From: Acinetobacter piscicola
GTDB lineage: Bacteria; Pseudomonadota; Gammaproteobacteria; Pseudomonadales; Moraxellaceae
Assembly: GCF_015218165.1 (NCBI RefSeq)
Contig: NZ_CP048659.1
Coordinates: 2,046,001-2,110,000, forward strand
Length of the DNA: 64,000 nt
Direction: 5' to 3'
The notes below the pieces were generated by a model. That model was not told the DNA's origin. It saw only the letters and a list, made by a program, of their open reading frames with translations, and searched no databases. Of this stretch, positions 54,590 through 64,000 are shown one piece after another (the first letter of the stretch is position 1; the number at the start of each line of letters is the position of its first letter). The position numbers were made by a program, and so were the translations under genes.

Positions 54590-55891
54590 TTAGAAGTTAT
54601 ACATTGCCACCGCATTTACACGATTATCTTCACCTGTTTTGCTGCCATTTGGTGCTGCACCAAATGCTTCACGCTCACCGTAAACATATTCAACACCAAA
54701 GCTGAGTGGCTTAACTGGACTATAAAAAACGTTACCCCATGCTTGCCATAAGTCTTTATTGGCTTTGGTTTTATCCGCAAGGGCATTGATATAACGGTCA
54801 TTTTTATCCGCTTTCATATAACCATAAGCCAAAGTACCACGCAATTTTTCATTGAATTGTTGAGTAATACCTAGAGTAATAGAATCAAATTCATTGGTTT
54901 CAAGAATCTGATTATTCGCATCAGTCACAAAACCTTGGTTCGTCCATGACACGAAACTACTGTCACCATTGACATGGTAGTAGTCCGCCTTCAATGTTGT
55001 AGTTGGTGTTACATCATATTTTAAACCTACACCTACACCCCATGCTGTTTGCTCATCTGCTTTGGTACGTTTTTCAGTCACCATTGCACGTGCACCAAGC
55101 GATAGATTATCCACGATTTTATGGTTAAGTCGTGCTGTCAAAGCAGGTAAGCGCATATCTGAACTGCTATCTTTAGGGTCTTCTAAAGCATAGACAAAAT
55201 TAGTATCCGCATTTAATTTTTGCGTATAACGAAGCTGTGGTGTACGTTTGACTGAACCACCGACAAAGCCAAGTGCATCAACGACTTCAGGCATAAAATC
55301 AACAGGTGCAAAGTTTGACCATGTCTGACCAATCAACCAATTTCCATAGGTTAAATAAGCATGACGAATACGTAATGTATCTAAAGACGAGCCACCTAAG
55401 AAGTCAACCTCAAGCTTACCACCTACATCCCCGACTTGGGTTGGTGTTTTAAAATCAAAACCTAAACGTGTCGCCGACAAGGTTGATTTCAGATTGTCGC
55501 TATTTTCATTAACGCCATCTAAAGCAACTGTACTGATTTGGTTATAGATTCGACTTGCTGGACCACCTTCTATTTGATATTGAAGATCCGCACGTACATT
55601 TCCATATACACTGATTTCAGCCCCACCTTTCGTCAACGCTAAACTCCCTCGTTGTGCAAGATGATCTTTCGCTGCATGTTGAGCTTTTTCTTCCTGATAG
55701 TTTTGCAGTTGTACCGCTTGCTGCTGTTGCTGTTGTGTTTGCTGATTTAACAGTTGGCGTAATTCATTAATCTCATTACGTAATTGTTCAATTTCAGGAT
55801 TCACATCTTGTGCATGCGTTAGTGCAGTACTACATACGCCCATAGCCAATAGAAGCGTTTTTACTTTAAAAAATTTGTTATGAGTATTCAT
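54590..55891 (-). CDS. dcaP: DcaP-family outer membrane porin
   Basis: A 433-residue outer membrane protein. It has a signal peptide (KTLLLAMGVCSTALTHA) and an N-terminal coiled coil (about 30-75, EIEQLRNEINELRQLLNQQTQ). The beta-barrel (about 85-433) ends in a terminal Phe (VAMYNF). YGNVRADLQYQIEGG is the barrel start typical of DcaP. DcaP is a trimeric channel for dicarboxylates and other small anions. Here it lies beside an aromatic-acid permease and benzoate genes, so it may take up aromatic acids. Confidence 0.88.
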   Translation of the reverse strand: MNTHNKFFKVKTLLLAMGVCSTALTHAQDVNPEIEQLRNEINELRQLLNQQTQQQQQQAVQLQNYQEEKAQHAAKDHLAQRGSLALTKGGAEISVYGNVRADLQYQIEGGPASRIYNQISTVALDGVNENSDNLKSTLSATRLGFDFKTPTQVGDVGGKLEVDFLGGSSLDTLRIRHAYLTYGNWLIGQTWSNFAPVDFMPEVVDALGFVGGSVKRTPQLRYTQKLNADTNFVYALEDPKDSSSDMRLPALTARLNHKIVDNLSLGARAMVTEKRTKADEQTAWGVGVGLKYDVTPTTTLKADYYHVNGDSSFVSWTNQGFVTDANNQILETNEFDSITLGITQQFNEKLRGTLAYGYMKADKNDRYINALADKTKANKDLWQAWGNVFYSPVKPLSFGVEYVYGEREAFGAAPNGSKTGEDNRVNAVAMYNF

Positions 55892-55992
55892 CCAAACCTC
55901 ATTTCTTGATGATTATGGCATCATCCTTTGATGCCATGAATAAATTTATCTGATTAAATAATATAAGAAAACTTAAAATATTTTTCTTTGGT

Positions 55993-57366
55993 TTAATTGA
56001 CAGATGACTCTATTACTGATTCATTTTTAAGCGAAGCAGAAGAACGAGTCTCTTTGCTTTGGTCTACCGATACTTTCAAATTCACCAAGAAAATTGCGAG
56101 TGCTGCGATTACCCCTGGAATTGCAATTGCTAAGAAATTCATTTGATGTGGCAATTGTAAAGTTAATAATGCCCCTGTTAATACAGGTCCTACAATTGCA
56201 CCAATACGTCCAATACCTGAAGCCCATCCCATGCCTGTAGAACGAACAGCGGCTGGATAAAACTGTGCAACAAAAGTGTAAAGTAAAATTTGTGAGCCAA
56301 TGGTTGCTGCACCTGCGATTGCAATCAGTGTATACAAAACCACTTGTGGGCTTTTAAATCCGAGTAAAATTAATGCGATTGCACCAACTGCAAACATAAT
56401 GGTCAATACAGGTTTTAAATGGAATCGGTCTGATAATACCCCGCCACCAATGGCACCCACCATACCACCAATATTTAATGCAAATAAGAAAATCATACTT
56501 GCACCAAGCGAGTAACCTGCTTGAATCATTAATTTTGGTAGCCAACTGCCTAATGCATACACCATCAGTAAACACATAAAGAAAGCGATCCAAAACATCA
56601 ATGTACTGAACGTACGCCCTTGTTGAAATAAAGCACGTAATGGCGCTTCATCGCCAACAGTGGTTTCATTCAATACAAATACGGTATCAACAGAAATCGT
56701 TTTTTCTGGTGCAATTTTTTGTACAGTTTGACGGACTTGTTCAGTTTTCCCCTTATTGGTCAAGAACATGATGGATTCAGGTAAAAACTTCCAAATTAAT
56801 GGTAAAGCAACAAATGGAATAATGGCAATGTAGAACATGATTTTCCAACCATAGTCTGTCACTAACCACGCCCCCAATAATGCAGATGTCATCCCACCAA
56901 TGGCATAACCACTAAACATCACAGCCACCAATGTACTGCGAATCTTTTTGGGTGCATATTCGGTCATGAGTGCCACAACGTTTGGCATGACCCCACCAAT
57001 GCCTAAGCCTGCAAGGAAACGTAAAATACCAAATTCAATTGGGTTGGAAGCAAATGCACCTAAAAAAGTAAACCCACTAAAAATTGCAACGCAAATCATG
57101 ATGGTTTTTTTACGACCAAGTTTGTCTGACAAAGTTCCAAAGCACATTGCACCGAACATCATGCCAAATAAGGCGGTACTTGCGAGCATACCTGCTTGTA
57201 CAGCAGATAACCCCCACTCTTGCATCAATAAAGGTAATGCAACGCCATAAATAACTAAATCGTAACCATCAAAAATAATAATCAGTAAACACCAAATTAA
57301 TACATTCCAATGAAATGGGGTGAACTTCGCTTCATCCACAATTGTATTTATATTTAAATTCGCCAT
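55993..57366 (-). CDS. Aromatic acid:H+ symporter, AAHS/MFS family (BenK/MucK/PcaK-like)
   Basis: A 457-residue MFS transporter with 12 membrane segments. FDGYDLVIYGVALPLLMQEWGLS carries the Asp motif of aromatic acid transporters (DGYDLVIYG), and FGTLSDKLGRKK the MFS loop. AGGAGG lies upstream of ATG 57366. Its place next to dcaP and benM suggests uptake of benzoate or a related acid. BenK, MucK and PcaK are close, so the substrate is not fixed. Confidence 0.87.
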   Translation of the reverse strand: MANLNINTIVDEAKFTPFHWNVLIWCLLIIIFDGYDLVIYGVALPLLMQEWGLSAVQAGMLASTALFGMMFGAMCFGTLSDKLGRKKTIMICVAIFSGFTFLGAFASNPIEFGILRFLAGLGIGGVMPNVVALMTEYAPKKIRSTLVAVMFSGYAIGGMTSALLGAWLVTDYGWKIMFYIAIIPFVALPLIWKFLPESIMFLTNKGKTEQVRQTVQKIAPEKTISVDTVFVLNETTVGDEAPLRALFQQGRTFSTLMFWIAFFMCLLMVYALGSWLPKLMIQAGYSLGASMIFLFALNIGGMVGAIGGGVLSDRFHLKPVLTIMFAVGAIALILLGFKSPQVVLYTLIAIAGAATIGSQILLYTFVAQFYPAAVRSTGMGWASGIGRIGAIVGPVLTGALLTLQLPHQMNFLAIAIPGVIAALAIFLVNLKVSVDQSKETRSSASLKNESVIESSVN

Positions 57367-57917
57367 ACACTTTGCGCCTCCTGCGCGTGAACGGTAGAAA
57401 ATTTATCAAACAATGAATTAAAGTGTTTTTAATGTCCAAAACCGATTACGCATAAATCTATACCTAAAAAGTAGGCTTTATTTTTATTCATTAAATAACA
57501 ATAACTTATATCAAAAAAATGTTTTTTAAGCCTTTATATAAAATCATGAACGGTTTTAACAACACTTTTTTATTTTGTTTAAAAAAAATCATAGAAAGAG
57601 AATTTAAATGGTATTTTTTCGCAATTTTTCTAAATCATTTTTATTTTAATTCTTGTTATATGATTTTTTAATCTTTAAATAACTCATTTTATTATCTTCT
57701 ACTTTTTTGTAATATTTTTTATAAATATAATCATATTGAATCGATTTTCTAATCAGTTCATCATTATATTGCGACAAAGGTCTATAATAACTGGTGAAAT
57801 ATTATTCTACTTCAAACTTAATATGTACTAAAAATAAACAATAATAAAAAACAAGTGCTCATTATCTTTCAATAAAAAGCACATATGTTTAATTTTCAAG
57901 CAAAAAATGATTTTGCT
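57367..57917. other. AT-rich intergenic region, 551 bp
   Basis: The region separates the AAHS permease (starting leftward at 57366) from the LysR gene ending at 57918. It should contain the permease promoter. No gene or strong hairpin was seen. Confidence 0.5.
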
Positions 57918-58835
57918 TTAGAGCACACGGCGCTCATAGCCGATATGTTCGAGGTCATATACTTGATAAACACAGTCAAATAATGAGTGAATATCATTGT
58001 TTTCATCCATATTACGCATTGCCATAAAAATTGGGCTCACCGCTGCATCATCTAATAAAGGTATAAAGTGCAAATGTGATAAATGAATATTTTGGGCGCT
58101 ACTTGGGACAATTGAGATTCCTTCAGCAGCAGCCACAAAACCCAGTGCGAGTTGCAGTTCTCGTACTTCACGAACATTTTTTAGATCTAAACCATATTCA
58201 GAAAATAAATGACGTACTTGAGTGGAAAAATTAGGTTTATGATGATTTGGATATAATAAAATATGTTGATCTAACAAATCTGCCAAATAAACGCCTTCTT
58301 TATATTGACGTACTAAAGGGCTACTCGCATGTACAGCTACCATGAGGGGTTCCTCACGTAACAACACGCGTTTGACCGCAGAATCAGAAATACGTAAACG
58401 CCCAAAACCCACATCGATACGCCCTTCTTTTAATGCCTCAATTTGATCTGTTGTGGTCATTTCGACCATCTCAATTTTAACATCTCGATTTTGCTGTTTG
58501 AATAAATAGACAATATTTGATAACAAGCCGAACAATAATGAACCTACAAAACCAATATTTAAGGTCCGATCTGCCAAACCTACCCGCTTGGTCATAGACT
58601 TTACTTCTTCAGCATTAGACAAAAGTTTAACAGCGTGTTGGTAGAAAAATTGACCTGCTTCTGTTGTTTTTAATGGTCTGCTTCCTCTGATAAATAGTTG
58701 AACATCCAGCTCATTTTCCAAATTTTGAATCTGCCGACTCAATGGCGGCTGTGCAATGAATAATTTTTCAGCAGCTTTGGTGAAACTTTGCTCTTCCACC
58801 ACTGCAACAAAATAACGAAGATGTCTAAGTTCCAT
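57918..58835 (-). CDS. benM: LysR-family activator BenM/CatM-like
   Basis: A 305-residue regulator. MELRHLRYFVAVVEEQSFTKAAEKLFIAQPPLSRQIQNLE is almost the BenM start (short forms MELRHLRYFVAVVEEQS, IAQPPLSRQIQNLE). IGFVGSLLFGLL, LKEGRIDVGFGRL and PNFSTQVRHLF follow BenM/CatM in the effector domain, which binds muconate and, in BenM, benzoate. The start is ATG 58835; a longer frame is not supported. It is divergent from catA-benABCD and has an ATAC-N7-GTAT site 8 bp before its own start. Confidence 0.88.
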   Translation of the reverse strand: MELRHLRYFVAVVEEQSFTKAAEKLFIAQPPLSRQIQNLENELDVQLFIRGSRPLKTTEAGQFFYQHAVKLLSNAEEVKSMTKRVGLADRTLNIGFVGSLLFGLLSNIVYLFKQQNRDVKIEMVEMTTTDQIEALKEGRIDVGFGRLRISDSAVKRVLLREEPLMVAVHASSPLVRQYKEGVYLADLLDQHILLYPNHHKPNFSTQVRHLFSEYGLDLKNVREVRELQLALGFVAAAEGISIVPSSAQNIHLSHLHFIPLLDDAAVSPIFMAMRNMDENNDIHSLFDCVYQVYDLEHIGYERRVL

Positions 58836-58843
58836 GACAACGA

Positions 58844-58858
58844 ATACCTTTAAAGTAT
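58844..58858. promoter_or_regulatory. BenM/CatM binding site, ATAC-N7-GTAT
   Basis: ATACCTTTAAAGTAT matches the dyad ATAC-N7-GTAT bound by BenM and CatM. It lies 8 bp upstream of the benM start codon and about 215 bp upstream of catA. Half-site-like sequence (TTTAAGGTAT) lies further toward catA. It likely serves autoregulation and activation of the ben genes. Confidence 0.7.
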
Positions 58859-59073
58859 AAAAAAATACGTAATTGATCTTCGACAAGACCTAATTTATTC
58901 ATTTAAGGTATATAGCATGAAGTAAATTAGCAACAAAGTGAAGTTTTTTTAAACTGATTTTTTCAGATCTAAAAATCTAAATGTAATTGCGATCACATTT
59001 GGGCCAGCCTGTTAGCCAGCTACAAAAAGGAATGCTTGTCGCTCAGGATGACCTCATACTCTAGGAGAATAGT

Positions 59074-59994
59074 ATGAATCGTCAAGAAATTAATGAACTT
59101 GTTAAAAAAATGAATGTTGACACTGCTACAGGTGATGTTGACGCTCGTGTACAACAAGTTGTTGTTCGTCTTGTCAGTGACTTATTCCAAGCCATCGAAG
59201 ACCTTGATTTATCTGCAACTGAAGTTTGGAAAGGACTTGAGTATTTTACCGATGCAGGTAAAGCCAATGAACTTGGTCTTTTAGCAGCAGGTTTAGGTCT
59301 AGAACATTATTTAGATTTACGTGCCGATGAAGCCGATGCCAAAGCTGGAGTCTTAGGCGGAACACCACGTACCATTGAAGGTCCACTCTATGTCGCTGGT
59401 GCACCTGAATCTGTTGGTTTTGCCCGTATGGATGACGGCACAGAAACCGATAAAATCCCAACCTTGTTCATTGAAGGGACAGTGACGGATACTGATGGTA
59501 ATATCATTGAAGGCGCTAAAGTTGAAATTTGGCATGCCAACAGCTTAGGCAACTATTCATTCTTTGATAAATCACAGTCTGATTTTAACTTACGTCGCAC
59601 GATTATTTCGGATCAAGATGGTCACTATACAGCGCAAACCACCCTGCCTGTTGGCTATGGTTGCCCACCTGAAGGCACTACACAATTTGTATTGGACAAA
59701 TTAGGTCGCCATGGTAACCGTCCTTCACATGTGCATTATTTTGTTTCTGCACCAGGTTATCGCAAACTCACCACTCAATTTAATATCGAAGGTGATCAGT
59801 ACCTGTGGGATGACTTTGCATTTGCAACACGTGACGGTTTAGTCGCAACAGCAATCGACATCACTGACGAAGCTGAAATCGCACGCCGTGGTTTAAACAA
59901 AGCGTTCAAACACATTACATTCAATATTCAGTTAGTCAAAGAACAAGTTCAAGCACCATCAACTGAAGTTGATCGTCGTCGAGCTTCTGCATAA
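59074..59994 (+). CDS. catA: Catechol 1,2-dioxygenase
   Basis: A 306-residue intradiol dioxygenase. The N-terminal helical domain (about 1-100) is followed by the catalytic domain with PLYVAGAP, VEIWHANSLGNYSFFD (first Tyr ligand) and RPSHVHYFVSAPGYRKLTTQ (His and Tyr ligands), with short forms given here. The enzyme opens catechol to cis,cis-muconate using Fe(III). AGGAG lies 6 nt before ATG 59074. It precedes benABCD, so catechol made by BenABCD is consumed by the same unit. Confidence 0.95.
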   Translation: MNRQEINELVKKMNVDTATGDVDARVQQVVVRLVSDLFQAIEDLDLSATEVWKGLEYFTDAGKANELGLLAAGLGLEHYLDLRADEADAKAGVLGGTPRTIEGPLYVAGAPESVGFARMDDGTETDKIPTLFIEGTVTDTDGNIIEGAKVEIWHANSLGNYSFFDKSQSDFNLRRTIISDQDGHYTAQTTLPVGYGCPPEGTTQFVLDKLGRHGNRPSHVHYFVSAPGYRKLTTQFNIEGDQYLWDDFAFATRDGLVATAIDITDEAEIARRGLNKAFKHITFNIQLVKEQVQAPSTEVDRRRASA

Positions 59995-60087
59995 TTTCCC
60001 TTTTATTTAAAAATACTTTTGGAACCGAAATATATTTAAAAACATATTTCGGTGACTTGCCCACATTTGGACAGTCGGAGAACGGAC

Positions 60088-61488
60088 ATGCCACGTATTC
60101 CTGTGATTAATACCAGCCATCTTGATCGTATTGATGAGCTTCTTGTAGATGATTATGAAACAGGTGAATTTAAACTTCATCGTTCAGTATTTACAGACCA
60201 AGCCCTTTTTGACCTAGAAATGAAATACATTTTCGAAGGAAATTGGGTGTATTTGGCACATGAAAGCCAAATTCCAAAAAACAATGACTACTATACAACT
60301 TATATTGGTCGTCAACCGATTCTGATCGCACGTAACCGTAATGGTGAATTGAACGCAATGATTAATGCGTGTTCACACCGTGGTGCTCAGCTTTGCCGTA
60401 ATAAACGTGGAAATAAAGCCACTTATACTTGCCCTTTCCATGGCTGGACATTTAATAACTCAGGTAAATTACTTAAAGTTAAAGATCCAGCCGATGCAGG
60501 TTATTCAGATTGCTTTAACCAAGAAGGCTCTCATGATCTGAAAAAAGTTGCGCGTTTTGAAAATTATAAAGGTTTCTTGTTCGGTAGCTTAAACCCAGAT
60601 GTTCCATCATTAGAAGAATTTTTGGGTGAAACCACAAAAATCATTGACATGATTGTTGATCAATCTGAACAAGGTTTAGAAGTTTTACGTGGTGCATCAA
60701 CCTATACCTATGAAGGTAACTGGAAACTCACTGCTGAAAATGGTGCAGATGGTTATCACGTGTCTGCGGTACATTGGAACTATGCAGCAACAACGCAACA
60801 ACGTAAAGAAAAACAACAAGAGCTTGATAATGTTCGTGCAATGAGCGCAGGTTCTTGGGGTAAACAAGGCGGTGGTTCTTACGGTTTTGATCACGGTCAT
60901 ATGTTACTTTGGACACAATGGGCAAATCCAGAGGACCGTCCAAACTTCCCGAAGGCTGAAGAATATACCGCAAAATATGGCGCGGCGATGTCTAAATGGA
61001 TGATCGAGCGTTCACGTAACTTATGTTTATATCCTAACGTATATTTGATGGATCAATTCGGTTCACAAATCCGCGTACTCCGCCCTATTTCTGTCAATAA
61101 AACTGAAGTCACGATTTACTGTATCGCGCCTGTTGGTGAAGCAACTGAAGCACGTGCTCGTCGTATTCGCCAATACGAAGACTTCTTTAATGCTTCAGGC
61201 ATGGCAACACCAGATGACCTTGAAGAATTCCGTGCATGTCAAGCAGGTTATGCAGGTATTGAACTTGAATGGAACGACATGTGCCGTGGTTCTAAACATT
61301 GGATTCAAGGTCCAGATGATGCTGCAAATGAAATTGGTTTAAAACCAGCATTAAGCTGTATCAAAACTGAAGATGAAGGCTTATACCTTGCTCAACATCA
61401 ATATTGGTTAAAAACCATGAAACATGCCATCGCAGCTGAAAAAGAATTGGCTGAGTTAGAAACGTCTGCACAAGGAGAAAATGCATGA
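60088..61488 (+). CDS. benA: Benzoate 1,2-dioxygenase, large (alpha) subunit
   Basis: A 466-residue Rieske oxygenase. [11 protein letters not shown] and TCPFHGWTF hold the Rieske cluster ligands, and the mononuclear iron site includes [14 protein letters not shown]. The start was set at ATG 60088 with GGAG 7 nt upstream; the longer frame to 60052 has no such site. It overlaps benB by 4 bp. BenAB with BenC adds O2 to benzoate. Confidence 0.96.
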   Translation: MPRIPVINTSHLDRIDELLVDDYETGEFKLHRSVFTDQALFDLEMKYIFEGNWVYLAHESQIPKNNDYYTTYIGRQPILIARNRNGELNAMINACSHRGAQLCRNKRGNKATYTCPFHGWTFNNSGKLLKVKDPADAGYSDCFNQEGSHDLKKVARFENYKGFLFGSLNPDVPSLEEFLGETTKIIDMIVDQSEQGLEVLRGASTYTYEGNWKLTAENGADGYHVSAVHWNYAATTQQRKEKQQELDNVRAMSAGSWGKQGGGSYGFDHGHMLLWTQWANPEDRPNFPKAEEYTAKYGAAMSKWMIERSRNLCLYPNVYLMDQFGSQIRVLRPISVNKTEVTIYCIAPVGEATEARARRIRQYEDFFNASGMATPDDLEEFRACQAGYAGIELEWNDMCRGSKHWIQGPDDAANEIGLKPALSCIKTEDEGLYLAQHQYWLKTMKHAIAAEKELAELETSAQGENA

Positions 61489-61985
61489 GCGCGCAAGACA
61501 AAGCATCATTAGAAAATATTGCACAATTTCTCTATCGTGAAGCTCGTTTTTTAGACGATGAACAATGGGATGAATGGTTACAGTGTTATGCACCATCTGC
61601 ATCATTTTGGATGCCAGCTTGGGATGACGATGACAAACTTACTGAAGATCCTCAAGCTGAGATCTCATTGATTTATTACCCTGACCGTCAAGGTTTAGAA
61701 GACCGTGTGTTCCGTATTAAAACTGAACGCTCTTCTGCAACCATGCCAAATACACGTACAGCACACAACATTGCTAACGTAGAAGTTGTTGAACGTGATG
61801 GCGATAAAGTGACTGTTCGCTTTAACTGGAATACATTGAGCTTCCGTTATAAAAACAGTTATAGCTATTTTGGTATGTCTCGCTATGAAATTGATTTTTC
61901 AGGTGAACAACCACAGATTTTAAGTAAATACGTTGTACTTAAAAATGACTATATCAATCAAGTCATTGATATCTACCACCTCTAA
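61485..61985 (+). CDS. benB: Benzoate 1,2-dioxygenase, small (beta) subunit
   Basis: A 166-residue beta subunit with [36 protein letters not shown] (short form [18 protein letters not shown]) and [11 protein letters not shown], typical of ring-hydroxylating dioxygenase small subunits. It overlaps benA by 4 bp and is followed by an intercistronic hairpin before benC. It pairs with BenA in the oxygenase complex. Confidence 0.95.
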   Translation: MSAQDKASLENIAQFLYREARFLDDEQWDEWLQCYAPSASFWMPAWDDDDKLTEDPQAEISLIYYPDRQGLEDRVFRIKTERSSATMPNTRTAHNIANVEVVERDGDKVTVRFNWNTLSFRYKNSYSYFGMSRYEIDFSGEQPQILSKYVVLKNDYINQVIDIYHL

Positions 61986-63080
<1,095 letters not shown>

Positions 63081-63089
63081 GCTTTCCAC

Positions 63090-63121
63090 AAACCTCGTTT
63101 TGCACTCAAAACGAGGTTTTT
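63090..63121 (+). terminator. Terminator-like hairpin between benC and benD
   Basis: AAACCTCGTTTTG and CAAAACGAGGTTT form a 13-bp perfect stem with a 4-nt loop, followed by a short T run. It is inside the ben operon, just 39 bp before benD, so it would reduce benD expression unless read-through is efficient. Confidence 0.75.
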
Positions 63122-63159
63122 AAATATTCGGTTTTAAAAAATTGAGCATGGAGAAAAAA

Positions 63160-63945
63160 ATGTCAGATCGTCAAAGATTTTTAAATAAAGTTGTTATTGT
63201 TACAGGTGCTGCTCAAGGGATTGGTCGTGGTGTTGCGCTGCAAGTTGCTGCTGAAGGCGCACAAGTGATCCTCGCAGATCGCGCTGAAATTGTAGATGAA
63301 GTTTTAGCTGAAATTTTGCAGCATCAAGGTGATGCGATCACAATTAATGCAGATTTAGAAACTTTTGCAGGCGCTCAATCTGTTGTGGCTAAAGCAATTG
63401 AAAAATACGGTCGTGTTGATGTCTTAATCAACAATGTCGGTGGTGCAATTTGGATGAAACCCTTCCAAGAATTTTCTGAAGAAGAAATTATTAAGGAAGT
63501 GAATCGTTCTTTATTCCCAACATTATGGTGCTGCCGTGCAGTTTTACCAGAAATGTTGAAAAATCAGAAAGGTACGATTGTTAATGTATCTTCAATCGCG
63601 ACACGTGGTATTAACCGTGTACCTTATTCTGCATCTAAAGGTGGTGTAAATGCCTTAACTGCTGCAATGGCATTTGAACATGCAAAAGATGGTATCCGTA
63701 TCAATGCTGTAGCAACAGGCGGCACCGAAGCACCACCTCGAAAAGTACCTCGCAATAGTAATCCTTTATCTGAAAATGAAAAACAATGGATGCAACAAGT
63801 GGTTGATCAAACCATTGATCGAACTTTCTTAGGACGCTACGGCACGATCCAAGAACAAGTGAATGCGATTTTATTTTTAGCCTCAGATGACTCATCTTAT
63901 ATGACAGGTACTGTTGTTCCTGTGGGTGGCGGAGATCAAGGTTAA
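63160..63945 (+). CDS. benD: Benzoate diol dehydrogenase (2-hydro-1,2-dihydroxybenzoate dehydrogenase)
   Basis: A 261-residue short-chain dehydrogenase. TGAAQGIGRGVA is the cofactor loop, NNVGGAI the central motif, and YSASKGG with the upstream Ser the catalytic set. It oxidises and decarboxylates the diol made by BenABC to catechol, which feeds CatA. The start was set at ATG 63160 with GGAG 6 nt upstream; the longer frame begins TTG. The window ends 55 bp after its stop. Confidence 0.94.
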   Translation: MSDRQRFLNKVVIVTGAAQGIGRGVALQVAAEGAQVILADRAEIVDEVLAEILQHQGDAITINADLETFAGAQSVVAKAIEKYGRVDVLINNVGGAIWMKPFQEFSEEEIIKEVNRSLFPTLWCCRAVLPEMLKNQKGTIVNVSSIATRGINRVPYSASKGGVNALTAAMAFEHAKDGIRINAVATGGTEAPPRKVPRNSNPLSENEKQWMQQVVDQTIDRTFLGRYGTIQEQVNAILFLASDDSSYMTGTVVPVGGGDQG

Positions 63946-64000
63946 ACTGATCTTTTATTTTAAAAGATTTCATGCCACTTTTTATGATTAAACAAATAAA

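Overview
The window looks like an Acinetobacter chromosome segment. It has low GC, AT-rich spacers, a DcaP-type porin, a BenM/catA/benABCD benzoate block, an aroQ-accB-accC cluster and a type I-F CRISPR array, a combination typical of that genus. The species cannot be fixed from the sequence alone. Most genes are ordinary chromosomal genes in short operons. Accessory features (insertion sequences, a group II intron, the CRISPR array, gene remnants) sit between them.

Layout. 1-2.6 kb: start of dsbD, divergent from a QseB/PmrA-type two-component system with a TTAAG tandem box. 2.8-7.5 kb: two EamA/DMT exporters separated by an IS1-family element, then a small membrane protein and a MocR-type regulator. 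7.5-9.3 kb: a persulfide dioxygenase with two YeeE/YedE subunits; a BigR/SqrR-like repressor next to a SulP transporter lies at 22.7-24.9 kb. 9.7-13.6 kb: an MBOAT acyltransferase and two SGNH proteins resembling a PatA/PatB/Ape1 peptidoglycan O-acetylation set. 13.9-18.4 kb: an HD protein, an alpha/beta hydrolase, a membrane protein, and a CidR-like LysR gene divergent from cidA/lrgB. 18.6-22.2 kb: cobalamin nucleotide-loop genes (2H phosphoesterase, cobU, cobT, cobC, cobS). 25-29.8 kb: sstT, YoaK, DUF2058, duplicated ribbon-helix-helix genes, a putative immunity-like gene and a Gln/Asn-repeat protein. 30.9-33.2 kb: aroQ-accB-accC. 34-37 kb: a MASE1 diguanylate cyclase and an MFS transporter.

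37.3-39.2 kb holds a type I-F CRISPR array without cas genes, a small gene, and a candidate structured RNA. 39.2-41.7 kb has a lipoprotein gene broken by two homopolymer indels and the DAHP synthase gene. Upstream of the DAHP synthase lies what looks like a complete attenuation region: promoter, aromatic-rich leader peptide, intrinsic terminator, and a second aromatic-rich leader peptide. 41.7-48.3 kb: a PAS-GGDEF-EAL protein, a hydrolase, tyrB, a lipoprotein and frmA.

48.4-53.1 kb is a nested insertion. A phospholipase-D-family lipoprotein gene is split by an IS3-family element, and its transposase gene is in turn split by a group II intron directly after the first catalytic Asp-Phe codons. 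53.1-54.5 kb is a decay zone with gene tails and a 26-bp perfect palindrome. 54.6-63.9 kb is an aromatic-acid catabolism block: DcaP porin, AAHS permease, BenM-type LysR regulator with an ATAC-N7-GTAT site, catA and benABCD. Its products would take up benzoate, convert it to catechol and open the ring.

Most start codons were reassigned from the longest frame to the ATG with a Shine-Dalgarno sequence; each case is stated in its entry.
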